This document shows positions 26,640-33,296 of a stretch of DNA of 34,920 bases, in pieces. Both the position numbers and the translations under genes were made by a program. The notes beneath the pieces were generated by a model. It was given only the letters and a program-made list of their open reading frames with translations, was not told the DNA's origin and did not search any database. Origin of the DNA: an uncultured Clostridia bacterium (GTDB lineage Bacteria > Bacillota > Clostridia > Oscillospirales > Acutalibacteraceae); contig CALDPI010000050.1 of assembly GCA_937912045.1 (NCBI GenBank), positions 1 through 34,920 on the forward strand. The letters are read 5' to 3'. Numbering within the stretch: the first letter of the stretch is position 1; every line of letters begins with the position of its first letter.

Positions 26640-28112
26640 TTAATCTACAAGATAAATTCCTATGCTATCGTAGGGAACGGTGGCTTTAAAGCTTTCCACC
26701 TCTTCACGTGTGCCCGACATCACAACCTTGTCGGTCCACAAATCTGTTACGGTGTAGGTTTCCTTGTTTATTTCCATTTCATCAAACGGAATGTGCACCG
26801 TAAATTCGGTCTCTTTTTCTTCCTTTACACGGTTGGGAATTACAAGAATTGCGCGGTCTGCGCTGAAGCGTGCATAGGACTGAAGATTTTCAGGTCCGTC
26901 TGCCTGCACTGCACAGATGTTGCTGTTGCGGTTCTGCTCTGCAAAATATGTGAATATGTCCGTATACGTTCTGCGGATTCTTAACATCTTTTTGAAATCC
27001 TCAAAGAAGCTCTTGTGCGGCTCCTTCTCGAGTGCATCCCAATCGAGCGGATTGTGATATATAAGACTTGGATGCGTTTTGGGGTTGTTCCATTCCTCGC
27101 CCGACATCCAAAGCGGAATGAAGGGGGCGAAGATTCCCTGATATCCTGCGAACAGGCGACTGCCGCACACGTTATATTGCGGATAATCGTGACAGCTGAG
27201 CTGTGAGGTGTAATAACGGAACATACCGCCCTTATGTGCCCACTGCAGATGTGGATAGCCAATTCCGTGACCGGCCTTTATGCAGTCAACAATATTGTTC
27301 GGAACGCAGCCGTTATTGTAGCTGTCAACAATATCGTCCGCTACGAACAGACGCTGATTAACATTGCACTTTGTGCGACGGTCAGATATGCCGAACTGCT
27401 CAAAGTCAAAGGTTTCAAGACGCTCGTTCGGTGCCTCGCTTATGAGCGAAATCTTTTTGCCTGCATTAAAGATGCGGCGACGGATTTCCTTAATTACGAG
27501 ATATGACGCATACATAGGCTCCATATCGAAGCGGATGCCGTCAATTCCCGTCTTGAGCGCAACGTCAACAACGTGGTTTGTAAACCATTCGCGCAGCTCA
27601 ACGTTGGTCCAGTTGAACATGCGGCTCTTCTGTGTGCACAATCCGCGAATACCGGGAACAAACCATTCGGGCTTTTCCTCTATTAACGTGCAATCATACT
27701 CGACACCCCAGGTGACGACGTCCATATATATGCGGATGTTGCGCTTGTGCGCCTCATCAACGAAGTTTTTAAATATTTTCCATCCCTCGTCATAATCGGT
27801 CTTGCGCCAGGGCTCGTCATATCCAATGACACCTGTAAGACGGGGGTCTATTGTACCGGGACCGAGGTTTCCGTAGCCGTTGCCCTCTATTCCGCGGTCG
27901 TGAACGGGTGTAATCCAAAGGCCGTTAACACCCATCTCGACAAAGTGGTCCAGTTTTTCTATCGCAGCGGCAAGCGTCTTCTCCTTTGTGAAGGTGCGGA
28001 GATGAATTTCCACCATTATGAGCTCTTTTATCCAATCGGGCATATCGTTTTCAAGCACTACGTAACGGTCAGGTACCCATTTTGGCATTAAATCGCGGTT
28101 GTCTATTTTCAT
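26640..28112 (-). CDS. Cytosolic GH13-like (alpha-amylase superfamily) protein
   Basis: This 490-residue protein has no signal peptide. The barrel carries D196 in DGIRFDMEP (with R194), E226 in LISEAPNE and D309 in LSCHDY, matching nucleophile, acid/base and transition-state stabiliser of the alpha-amylase superfamily. Region I is MDVVTWG (D131), lacking the usual Asn-His. It is a shorter paralogue of the anchored protein at 7747-9627. The ATG at 28112 is chosen because GGAGG lies 7 nt upstream and the start overlaps the fucosidase stop as ATGA; an upstream GTG at 28127 has no suitable site. Tight coupling to GH29 suggests the two enzymes act on the same imported oligosaccharide. Hydrolase or transglycosylase, and the exact linkage, cannot be told from sequence. 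Confidence 0.87.
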   Translation of the reverse strand: MKIDNRDLMPKWVPDRYVVLENDMPDWIKELIMVEIHLRTFTKEKTLAAAIEKLDHFVEMGVNGLWITPVHDRGIEGNGYGNLGPGTIDPRLTGVIGYDEPWRKTDYDEGWKIFKNFVDEAHKRNIRIYMDVVTWGVEYDCTLIEEKPEWFVPGIRGLCTQKSRMFNWTNVELREWFTNHVVDVALKTGIDGIRFDMEPMYASYLVIKEIRRRIFNAGKKISLISEAPNERLETFDFEQFGISDRRTKCNVNQRLFVADDIVDSYNNGCVPNNIVDCIKAGHGIGYPHLQWAHKGGMFRYYTSQLSCHDYPQYNVCGSRLFAGYQGIFAPFIPLWMSGEEWNNPKTHPSLIYHNPLDWDALEKEPHKSFFEDFKKMLRIRRTYTDIFTYFAEQNRNSNICAVQADGPENLQSYARFSADRAILVIPNRVKEEKETEFTVHIPFDEMEINKETYTVTDLWTDKVVMSGTREEVESFKATVPYDSIGIYLVD

Positions 28113-29347
28113 AATTCTGCCTCCCACTCAATTTCAATTACCACAGGCTCGCCTGTGAGCTTATCAGCATCAATTCCTGCCGCCTGCCAGAACGGACCCT
28201 GTGCAAAGCCGTCCTCGCCGAAGTGTGCGGGCAGGCACTGGTGACGAATTTCAAGCGTTTTATTATCGTTAACACAGCGTGCACTCTTGATTGCGCCCGG
28301 GCACTTTTCAAAGGTGACGCAGGAAACGCTTATGCCGTTATAAAAATGCAGATAGCTTTTGCCGTTCTTTCTGACGGCTATGTACGGGTCGGCAGGTGCC
28401 ATAGAGTCAAGGGTGTATTCAAACTTATCCTGCTCCGTTCCCTCAAGCGCCCCATCCATACGGGTGTACCAATCGCCAACCTTTTCTATGATGTGCTTTG
28501 CCTCCGCGCAGACTGTTCCGTCGGCCATAGGTCCGACGTTCAGCAAATAGCTTCCGCCCATTGCCATTATCTTATCGACCGACGACATAAGGAAGCGTGA
28601 AGAGTAGTAATCCTCGTTCTCACGGTAGCCCCACGCCTGAACGCCGACTGACTGACATGCCTCTGTCATTGTCTTGAAGCGGCTGCCGTCGGGCACCTCG
28701 CGCTCGGGGGTTGAGAAATCGCCCCTGTCATAGCCGCGGTCGTTAATGAGAATTCCCGGCTGAAGCGAACGAATAAACTCGTTCATGCTTCTGTCCTCGT
28801 AGCAGGGGGGAATGTCCCAGAAGAACGTATATATCGGACCGTAGTTCGTAAGCAGCTCTCTTATCTGGTTGCGCTGATACTCACGGTATTTTTCGGTATT
28901 TATGTTTTCACGCTGCACCGACTTCCACTGGTGTGTGGATTTTGGATTAAAGCCATACTCGTGATGCCAGTCGGGATTGGAATAGTAGAACGAAAGCTTC
29001 ATTCCGTGCTTCTTGCAGGCATCAGCAAGCATACGCACAACGTCCTTGCCATATGGAGTGTTCATCACGTTGTAGTCGGTATATTTCGTATCCCACATAC
29101 AAAAGCCGTCGTGGTGCTTGGTGGTGAAGCATATGTAATCCATTCCTGCACGCTTTGCCATAAGCACCCATTGCTCAGGGTCGTAGTTGACAGGATTAAA
29201 CTCGTTTATAAGGCTTTCGTATTCCCCATTCTCAATGTTGTCACGTGCAATGACCTGCTCGTGCACGCCGCTTATTGCATAAAGTCCCCAGTGGACAAAC
29301 ATTCCGAACTTGTTATTCACTGAGAAGCTTTCAAATCTGTTGTTCAT
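28109..29347 (-). CDS. Alpha-L-fucosidase, GH29 (first copy)
   Basis: This 412-residue GH29-type protein has the family signatures FGMFVHWGLYA (residues 14-24), CFTTKHHDGFCMWDTKYTDY (73-92), KHGMKLSFYYS and LLNVGPMADG. The likely nucleophile is D178 in FFWDIPP, a divergent form of the usual W-F/N-D motif. There is no signal peptide, so it should hydrolyse terminal alpha-L-fucose from imported oligosaccharides in the cytosol. It is the first gene of the long operon, with a leader of about 155 nt from the predicted promoter. The ribosome binding site before ATG 29347 is weak (GGCGGTG). It ends with a 4-bp overlap with the GH13-like gene. The second GH29 at 30539 is clearly different in sequence, so the two probably differ in linkage preference. 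Confidence 0.9.
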   Translation of the reverse strand: MNNRFESFSVNNKFGMFVHWGLYAISGVHEQVIARDNIENGEYESLINEFNPVNYDPEQWVLMAKRAGMDYICFTTKHHDGFCMWDTKYTDYNVMNTPYGKDVVRMLADACKKHGMKLSFYYSNPDWHHEYGFNPKSTHQWKSVQRENINTEKYREYQRNQIRELLTNYGPIYTFFWDIPPCYEDRSMNEFIRSLQPGILINDRGYDRGDFSTPEREVPDGSRFKTMTEACQSVGVQAWGYRENEDYYSSRFLMSSVDKIMAMGGSYLLNVGPMADGTVCAEAKHIIEKVGDWYTRMDGALEGTEQDKFEYTLDSMAPADPYIAVRKNGKSYLHFYNGISVSCVTFEKCPGAIKSARCVNDNKTLEIRHQCLPAHFGEDGFAQGPFWQAAGIDADKLTGEPVVIEIEWEAEL

Positions 29348-29508
29348 AAGACACCGCCGTAAAAAATTTATAACAAAATTAGGTTTTCACCAAAAATAGA
29401 CCGTTTGCTGTTCATATTTCACAACTGCCCACCGAGCAAGGTGAAAAAGCCTTGTTAAAAGTGTGGTAAATAATATGTAAAATATATATAAGTCCAGTCT
29501 GTGTGATA

Positions 29509-29537
29509 ATTATAACACTTGCCACCAAAAATTACTT
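29509..29537 (-). promoter_or_regulatory. Predicted promoter of the 15-gene operon
   Basis: On the minus strand TGTTATAAT gives an extended -10 (TATAAT at 29509-29514). The -35 position (29532-29537, AAGTAA) is poor, which suits an activator-dependent promoter. Start of transcription would be near 29502. Confidence 0.5.
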
Positions 29538-29547
29538 GTGGTATAAT
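29519..29547 (+). promoter_or_regulatory. Predicted promoter of the first AraC regulator
   Basis: TTGCCA at 29519-29524, a 17-bp spacer, and TATAAT at 29542-29547 with a TGn extension. It overlaps the opposing operon promoter, so occupancy by polymerase or regulator on one side should affect the other. Confidence 0.7.
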
Positions 29548-29638
29548 AAAGAAAAAATGTAAATATTTTTGGTTTTTGCCTATTTTTTTAGCAAAAAGCA
29601 CCAAACAATCCAAAATTTATGTGGAAAGGGGCTTTCCT

Positions 29639-30508
29639 ATGAAATACTACACCACCAAAGAAAGTGCTGTGCACAAAACAGAAAATTTCCCACTTGTGTA
29701 TTATCCTGTTGACAGCGAAAATCCCGGCTATAATATGATGCATCACTGGCACCCCGAGCACGAGATTATTTTTGTAACACAGGGCACACTCAGGCTCTGT
29801 CTTGACGGCGTGTATCACGACCTTGAAAAAGGCGAATTTGCATTTGTTTTCCCGGGCGTCACCCACAGTGCAACGCCGTACGACTGCGTGTATGAGTGTG
29901 TGCTTTTCAACCTGGAAGAGATTTTCGGTCCCTGGAAGGCTTATGACAAATACATAGGCGGACTACTCACCTACCGCCTTACAGCGCCGCAGATTTATCG
30001 CCTCAAGGACGGCCTGCCCGAGAGGGCAATGCGCCGCCTGATTGACGTCCTGCGCGAGCAGGAGCGCGGGTTTGAGCTCGAGTCGGTTTCGGCAATTCTC
30101 AGCATATTAAAGGCGCTTGTAAAATGCGATTGTCTGACCGAAACAGAGCCGATTTATTCCCCGTCAAAGCTCAAGCCGTTCAACAAGGCAACGACCTACA
30201 TTGAACAGAACTTCAACCAACACATAACCCTTGAAGAACTGTCGGCACATTGCGGAATCAGCTCGACCTATTTCAGCGAATATTTTAAAAATATCACCAA
30301 TATGACGCCGTTTGATTACATAAACAAATACCGCATTAACCACGCGGCAGAGATGCTTTTGTACACAAAAAAACCCATAACCGAGATTGCCCTTTCCTGT
30401 GGCTTTAACGACCTGAGTTATTTTTCAAAAACCTTCCGTATTCAAAAAGGAAAAACACCGCGCCAGTACCGCACGGAATACAACAAGGACAATCAAAAAA
30501 ACGCTTAG
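29639..30508 (+). CDS. AraC-family transcriptional regulator (first)
   Basis: This 289-residue regulator has an N-terminal cupin-like sensing domain with HHWHPEHEIIFVTQG and FVFPGVTHS. The C-terminal AraC DNA-binding domain has two helix-turn-helix motifs: ITLEELSAHCGISSTYFSEY and, after YRINHAAEML, PITEIALSCGFNDLSYFSKT. The ATG at 29639 is chosen over the upstream one at 29519, which lies inside the predicted promoter; AAGGGG sits 7 nt before 29639. It is divergent from the 15-gene operon and probably activates it on sensing a sugar. The stop codon lies within the stem of the terminator that follows. A short hairpin covers its ribosome binding site. Confidence 0.93.
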   Translation: MKYYTTKESAVHKTENFPLVYYPVDSENPGYNMMHHWHPEHEIIFVTQGTLRLCLDGVYHDLEKGEFAFVFPGVTHSATPYDCVYECVLFNLEEIFGPWKAYDKYIGGLLTYRLTAPQIYRLKDGLPERAMRRLIDVLREQERGFELESVSAILSILKALVKCDCLTETEPIYSPSKLKPFNKATTYIEQNFNQHITLEELSAHCGISSTYFSEYFKNITNMTPFDYINKYRINHAAEMLLYTKKPITEIALSCGFNDLSYFSKTFRIQKGKTPRQYRTEYNKDNQKNA

Positions 30509-30531
30509 AGCCTCAGCTCTAAGCGTTTTTT
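30495..30531 (+). terminator. Bidirectional intrinsic terminator
   Basis: ACGCTTAGAGC (30501-30511) pairs with GCTCTAAGCGT (30516-30526) around a CTCA loop, with A6 before and T5-6 after. It ends the regulator transcript on the plus strand and, by symmetry, the GH29 transcript arriving from 31849 on the minus strand. Confidence 0.92.
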
Positions 30532-30538
30532 GTATCAA

Positions 30539-31849
30539 CTAATCTTTAAGAAAAATTTCAATTACGGGCGAAATTACGTTCGGTGCAACGGCGGGGAGCT
30601 TAAACTTTACTGTTCCATCCTCGTTTTCGTCATACAGCACCTCGCTGCCGTCCGACAGGAACTGTGCATATTCTATCTTTCCTGCGAGGTTGGCAAACTT
30701 GAATGCACCAAACGGGTATTCCTGCAGGTGAATATAAAGGCGTTTTCCGTCCTCGGTCTGTGTGAGGCGTGTGCCGTACGGTGCAGAAAACTCGGGCTCT
30801 GCCATTGTGCAGCCGTAGATTGAGCGCGAGCAGACACGCATCCACTTTGCATACTCTGCAAGTGCGTCACAGGCGCGGTCATCAAGATATCCGCGTGACG
30901 TGGGGCCAACGTTCATAATGAGGTTTCCGCCGTAGGCAACGGTATTTACAAGCATATCTATGAGCATTTTAGGTGTTTTCCAGGTCATCTCATCGCGGTG
31001 GTAGCCCCAAGAGCCCGAGAAGGTCTGGCAAACCTCCCACGCAAGCAGCTCGCCCGTTTCCTTATCCTTATGCCACTCGGTCGGCTGAACCTGTTCGGGC
31101 GTCCAGATGTCCTGCGGAATCTCGGTGCGGTTGTTTATGATAATATTTGGACGGAGCTTTCGGCAGGTTTCTATCAGCTTTTCAGATTCCCAGCTTTCCT
31201 TGCCCTTTAAGCCCTCGTTATACATCCAATCGCGTACGTCGTTGGGAAGCAGGCGACGTGTCAGCTCGTCGTTATAAGAATAGTCAAACCAGATGATATC
31301 AATATCACCGTAGTTTGTGAGAAGCTCTGTCACCTGGTCACGCATATACTGTGCGTATTTCTTCATATCACGGCCCTTGTCCTGTGCCTCGGCATCGGCA
31401 TCCTCATGACGCGGATGCAGACGGTCAATCGGGAACTGCGGGTGATTCCAGTCAAGCAGAGAATAATAAAATCCTATGCGAATTCCCTCTGCTCGAAATG
31501 CATCTACAAACTCACGTACGATATCCTTTCCGTAGGGTGTGTTTGTCGATTTATACTCGGTATATTTGGAGTCGAAAAGGCAAAATCCCTCGTGGTGCTT
31601 TGTGGTGATGATGGCATACTTCATTCCGGCCGCCTTGGCGCGCTTTGCCCAATCCTTTGCGTCGAGCAAATCGGGGTCGAAGTGGTCAAAATATTTCTGA
31701 TATTTTTCTTCGCTTATGCGTTCATAGTTTTTTATCCACTCGTGACGTGCGGGTAATGAATAAAGTCCAAAGTGAATAAACATACCAAAACGGTCGTGTG
31801 TAAACCAACTAAGGTCGCCGGGGGTTTTACGTGTTACGTAGCTTGACAT
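30539..31849 (-). CDS. Alpha-L-fucosidase, GH29 (second copy)
   Basis: This 436-residue GH29 enzyme has FGMFIHFGLYSL (21-32), ITTKHHEGFCLFDSKYTEY (81-99), the probable nucleophile D179 in IDIIWFDYS, and MNVGPTSRG. There is no signal peptide, so it is cytosolic. The start at ATG 31849 follows AAGGAG at 8 nt; a GTG at 31858 is less likely. It is a single-gene unit between the bidirectional terminator and its own promoter, divergent from the second AraC regulator. Its nucleophile motif is the canonical WFD, unlike the first copy. It probably removes alpha-linked fucose from imported glycans. Confidence 0.93.
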   Translation of the reverse strand: MSSYVTRKTPGDLSWFTHDRFGMFIHFGLYSLPARHEWIKNYERISEEKYQKYFDHFDPDLLDAKDWAKRAKAAGMKYAIITTKHHEGFCLFDSKYTEYKSTNTPYGKDIVREFVDAFRAEGIRIGFYYSLLDWNHPQFPIDRLHPRHEDADAEAQDKGRDMKKYAQYMRDQVTELLTNYGDIDIIWFDYSYNDELTRRLLPNDVRDWMYNEGLKGKESWESEKLIETCRKLRPNIIINNRTEIPQDIWTPEQVQPTEWHKDKETGELLAWEVCQTFSGSWGYHRDEMTWKTPKMLIDMLVNTVAYGGNLIMNVGPTSRGYLDDRACDALAEYAKWMRVCSRSIYGCTMAEPEFSAPYGTRLTQTEDGKRLYIHLQEYPFGAFKFANLAGKIEYAQFLSDGSEVLYDENEDGTVKFKLPAVAPNVISPVIEIFLKD

Positions 31850-31864
31850 AAAAATCACTCCTTA

Positions 31865-31893
31865 TTGACTTTAGGAGAATGTTAGCATATAAT
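31865..31893 (+). promoter_or_regulatory. Predicted promoter of the second AraC regulator
   Basis: TTGACT at 31865-31870, a 17-bp spacer and TATAAT at 31888-31893. The expected start near 31900 agrees with a translation start at 31942 rather than at 31879, which is inside the promoter. Confidence 0.8.
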
Positions 31894-31907
31894 CATAAAA
31901 AATGCAA
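31879..31907 (-). promoter_or_regulatory. Predicted promoter of the second GH29 gene
   Basis: On the minus strand TTGCAT (31902-31907), a 17-bp spacer and TAACAT (31879-31884) with a TGn extension. It overlaps the opposing regulator promoter. Confidence 0.6.
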
Positions 31908-31941
31908 TGAAAAAACTGACAAGAAATATGGAGATTTTGGA

Positions 31942-32748
31942 ATGGCTGTTGCAGAAAACCCCCAAGTTTTAGAGGAAATAAACCAAATTAATATGAATAT
32001 TTTAACCTTTGGTCACGCCGAGCTCGACAGCGAATGGAACTATTCCCACGTGCGCTCGCCCTTCACAAGAGTATACTTCATACTGGGTGGCGAGGGCGCC
32101 TTGCACTACGGCAAGGGCAGCACAAGGCTTCTGCCCGGTAATGTTTATATCGTGCCCTCGGAACTTGAAATTGATATGCGCTGTGACGACACACTCAAAA
32201 AATTTTTCTTCCACATTAACCTTTCGCGCCACAACACACAAGACCTGTTTTCCCTTACTGAGCACTGCATCGAGCTTAAAAACCGTAAAGATGATATCGC
32301 CACGGTTTCACAGTGTTGGGAGCGTGGTGGAGTGGAGAGCGCCGTTACCGTAAAATCGCTCTTATACCATACCGTTTTAGATGCAATAAAGCAGGAAAAC
32401 ATCGCGTTTCCAAAGACCGAAAGTTACAGCGTGCAGACAAGCCGCGCCATTGCTTTTATTGAAGAAAATCTGCACGCCTCGCTCACCGCCGAAAGCATTG
32501 CAAGCAGCCTTTATTCTTCGGCAAGCTCACTTCAAAAGCTCTTTCGTAAAGAGGTGGGTGTTCCTATCGGGCGGTATATAAACGACCTGCTTATGCTCAG
32601 GGCGGAGCACATGCTTCACAATCAGGAGCTTTCCATTAAGGAAATCAGCGCACGCCTTGGCTTTTGTGACCAATTTTATTTCTCGCGCTGCTTTTCAAAG
32701 TGTTACGGCGCATCTCCGACGAAATATAGAGAAAATATAAAAATATAA
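31942..32748 (+). CDS. AraC-family transcriptional regulator (second)
   Basis: This 268-residue regulator has an N-terminal cupin-like domain (FTRVYFILGGEGALHYG, LLPGNVYIVPS) and a C-terminal AraC domain with LTAESIASSLYSSASSLQKL and LSIKEISARLGFCDQFYFSR. The ATG at 31942 is preferred, with TGGAG 8 nt upstream; the longer reading starts within the promoter. It is divergent from the second GH29 gene, which it probably controls. It may also act on the 15-gene operon. A hairpin that could terminate its transcript follows the stop within 10 bp. Confidence 0.92.
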   Translation: MAVAENPQVLEEINQINMNILTFGHAELDSEWNYSHVRSPFTRVYFILGGEGALHYGKGSTRLLPGNVYIVPSELEIDMRCDDTLKKFFFHINLSRHNTQDLFSLTEHCIELKNRKDDIATVSQCWERGGVESAVTVKSLLYHTVLDAIKQENIAFPKTESYSVQTSRAIAFIEENLHASLTAESIASSLYSSASSLQKLFRKEVGVPIGRYINDLLMLRAEHMLHNQELSIKEISARLGFCDQFYFSRCFSKCYGASPTKYRENIKI

Positions 32749-32754
32749 GGAACA

Positions 32755-32777
32755 GCACCAAGCGTTAAGCTTGGTGC
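32755..32777 (+). terminator. Probable terminator of the second AraC gene
   Basis: GCACCAAGC (32755-32763) pairs perfectly with GCTTGGTGC (32769-32777) around a 5-nt loop. The following sequence, CGTTATCATTTATT, is only moderately U-rich, so termination may be partial. Confidence 0.6.
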
Positions 32778-32977
32778 CGTTATCATTTATTCGCTGTAAA
32801 AAATAGGGATACGTGTTTATTTTTTTGCCGTTTTTCTCGTTGAAAACACCCTGTCTGCCTATTCAAAAGTATAACAAAATCAGGTTTCAAAAAATGTGCC
32901 TACGCCTCCTTTTCCCAACGCTTCAGACCCTCGCGGGTTCAAGAGGCCACAAATTAAAACTTTTATCATACAAACAA

Positions 32978-33015
32978 AAAAATGACCTGCGACCAAAAGG
33001 TCGCGGGTCATTTTT
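32978..33015 (-). terminator. Terminator-like hairpin next to the tRNA 3' fragment
   Basis: ATGACCTGCGACC (32982-32994) and GGTCGCGGGTCAT (32999-33011) form a 13-bp stem with an AAAA loop and one U-G or C-A position. It has a T5 run on the plus strand and T7 on the minus strand, so it can work in both directions. It resembles the hairpin directly downstream of the intact tRNA. Confidence 0.7.
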
Positions 33016-33036
33016 GGTCCGAGTGACAGGAGTTGA
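33015..33036 (-). repeat. 22-bp copy of the tRNA-Pro 3' end
   Basis: Identical to 33181-33202, covering CCA, acceptor 3' strand and part of the T arm, in the same orientation and 166 bp away. The tRNA body is missing on the 5' side, so this is not a functional gene. Confidence 0.9.
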
Positions 33037-33126
33037 CTCTTGCCGCGCGGTCGCGGCTTCGGTCATTCGCGGCTCTGACAGTCCACCGGACTGTCATTCA
33101 CTACCGCTCCTACTTCAACTCCTGTC
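33025..33126. repeat. Structured element with 12-bp inverted ends
   Basis: GACAGGAGTTGA (33025-33036) and its reverse complement (33115-33126) bracket 78 bp that contain two more stems: GCCGCG/CGCGGC (33042-33047 with 33052-33057) and a perfect 9-bp stem (33076-33084 with 33088-33096). The outer arms are tRNA-Pro T-arm sequence. The function is unknown. Confidence 0.7.
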
Positions 33127-33146
33127 TATTTGCAGAAGATAAAACA

Positions 33147-33172
33147 AAACCGCGACCTAAAGGTCACGGTTT
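33147..33172 (-). terminator. Terminator of tRNA-Pro
   Basis: On the minus strand AAACCGTGACC pairs with GGTCGCGGTTT (one U-G pair) around a 4-nt loop, followed by TGTTTTATC. It starts about 9 nt past the CCA end of the tRNA. Confidence 0.75.
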
Positions 33173-33180
33173 CTGTTTTA

Positions 33181-33258
33181 TGGTCCGAGTGACAGGAGTT
33201 GAACCTGCGGCCTCTTGAACCCCATTCAAGCGCGCTACCAAAACTGCGCCACACCCGG
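33181..33258 (-). tRNA. tRNA-Pro (anticodon GGG)
   Basis: The 78-nt cloverleaf reads on the minus strand: acceptor CCGGGTG pairing with CACTCGG (one G-U), D arm GCGC/GCGC, anticodon stem CTTGA/TCAAG with loop ATGGGGT (anticodon GGG, codons CCC/CCU), variable loop AGGCC, T arm GCAGG-TTCAACT-CCTGT, discriminator A and an encoded CCA. It lies downstream of HPr, with a hairpin between, and is followed by its own terminator. The 3' end is duplicated 166 bp away. Confidence 0.95.
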
Positions 33259-33266
33259 AAATATGT

Positions 33267-33286
33267 ACCCACCGAAAACGGTGGGT
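33267..33286 (+). terminator. Hairpin between tRNA-Pro and ptsH
   Basis: ACCCACCG and CGGTGGGT form a perfect 8-bp stem with an AAAA loop. The plus-strand side is followed by TTATTGTTTTTT, a good tail. The minus-strand side, which would serve ptsH, has the weaker tail ACATATTT. Read-through from ptsH into the tRNA is possible. Confidence 0.65.
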
Positions 33287-33296
33287 TTATTGTTTT

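Larger units (their letters stand above)
29388..29609 (+). repeat. CACCAAAAAT repeats, candidate regulator sites
   Basis: Exact CACCAAAAAT occurs at 29388-29397 and 29523-29532, and a near copy CACCAAACAAT at 29599-29609. The middle copy lies between the -35 and -10 of the regulator promoter and across the operon -35. AraC proteins often bind direct repeats, so these are candidate sites for the adjacent regulator. No experimental motif is known to me. Confidence 0.3.
29348..29638. other. Divergent control region between GH29 operon and AraC regulator
   Basis: This is 291 bp of AT-rich non-coding DNA. It holds overlapping divergent promoters near 29509-29547, two exact CACCAAAAAT repeats and one near copy, a leader of about 155 nt for the operon and a leader of about 85 nt for the regulator. 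I see no small gene in it. Confidence 0.7.
32749..33180. other. Non-coding region filled with tRNA-Pro fragments and hairpins
   Basis: No convincing gene lies here; a 109-codon open frame is an artefact of structured, tRNA-derived DNA. The region holds one AraC terminator, two related hairpins (32982-33011 and 33147-33172), and three fragments matching the neighbouring tRNA-Pro: 32935-32948 (inverted, 14 bp), 33015-33036 (direct, 22 bp) and 33115-33126 (inverted, 12 bp). Confidence 0.7.

Noticed and set aside
29519..29638. N-terminal extension of the first AraC regulator
   Set aside because: It would place the start codon within the predicted promoter, and a better ribosome binding site precedes ATG 29639.
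33015..33036. Second tRNA gene
   Set aside because: Only the acceptor 3' strand and part of the T arm are present; no D or anticodon arm precedes it.
32813..33142. Small plus-strand protein of 109 residues
   Set aside because: It reads through a terminator hairpin, a tRNA fragment and other structured DNA; such frames are common artefacts next to tRNA genes.
33033..33218. Small plus-strand protein of 61 residues
   Set aside because: It is largely the reverse strand of the tRNA and its terminator.
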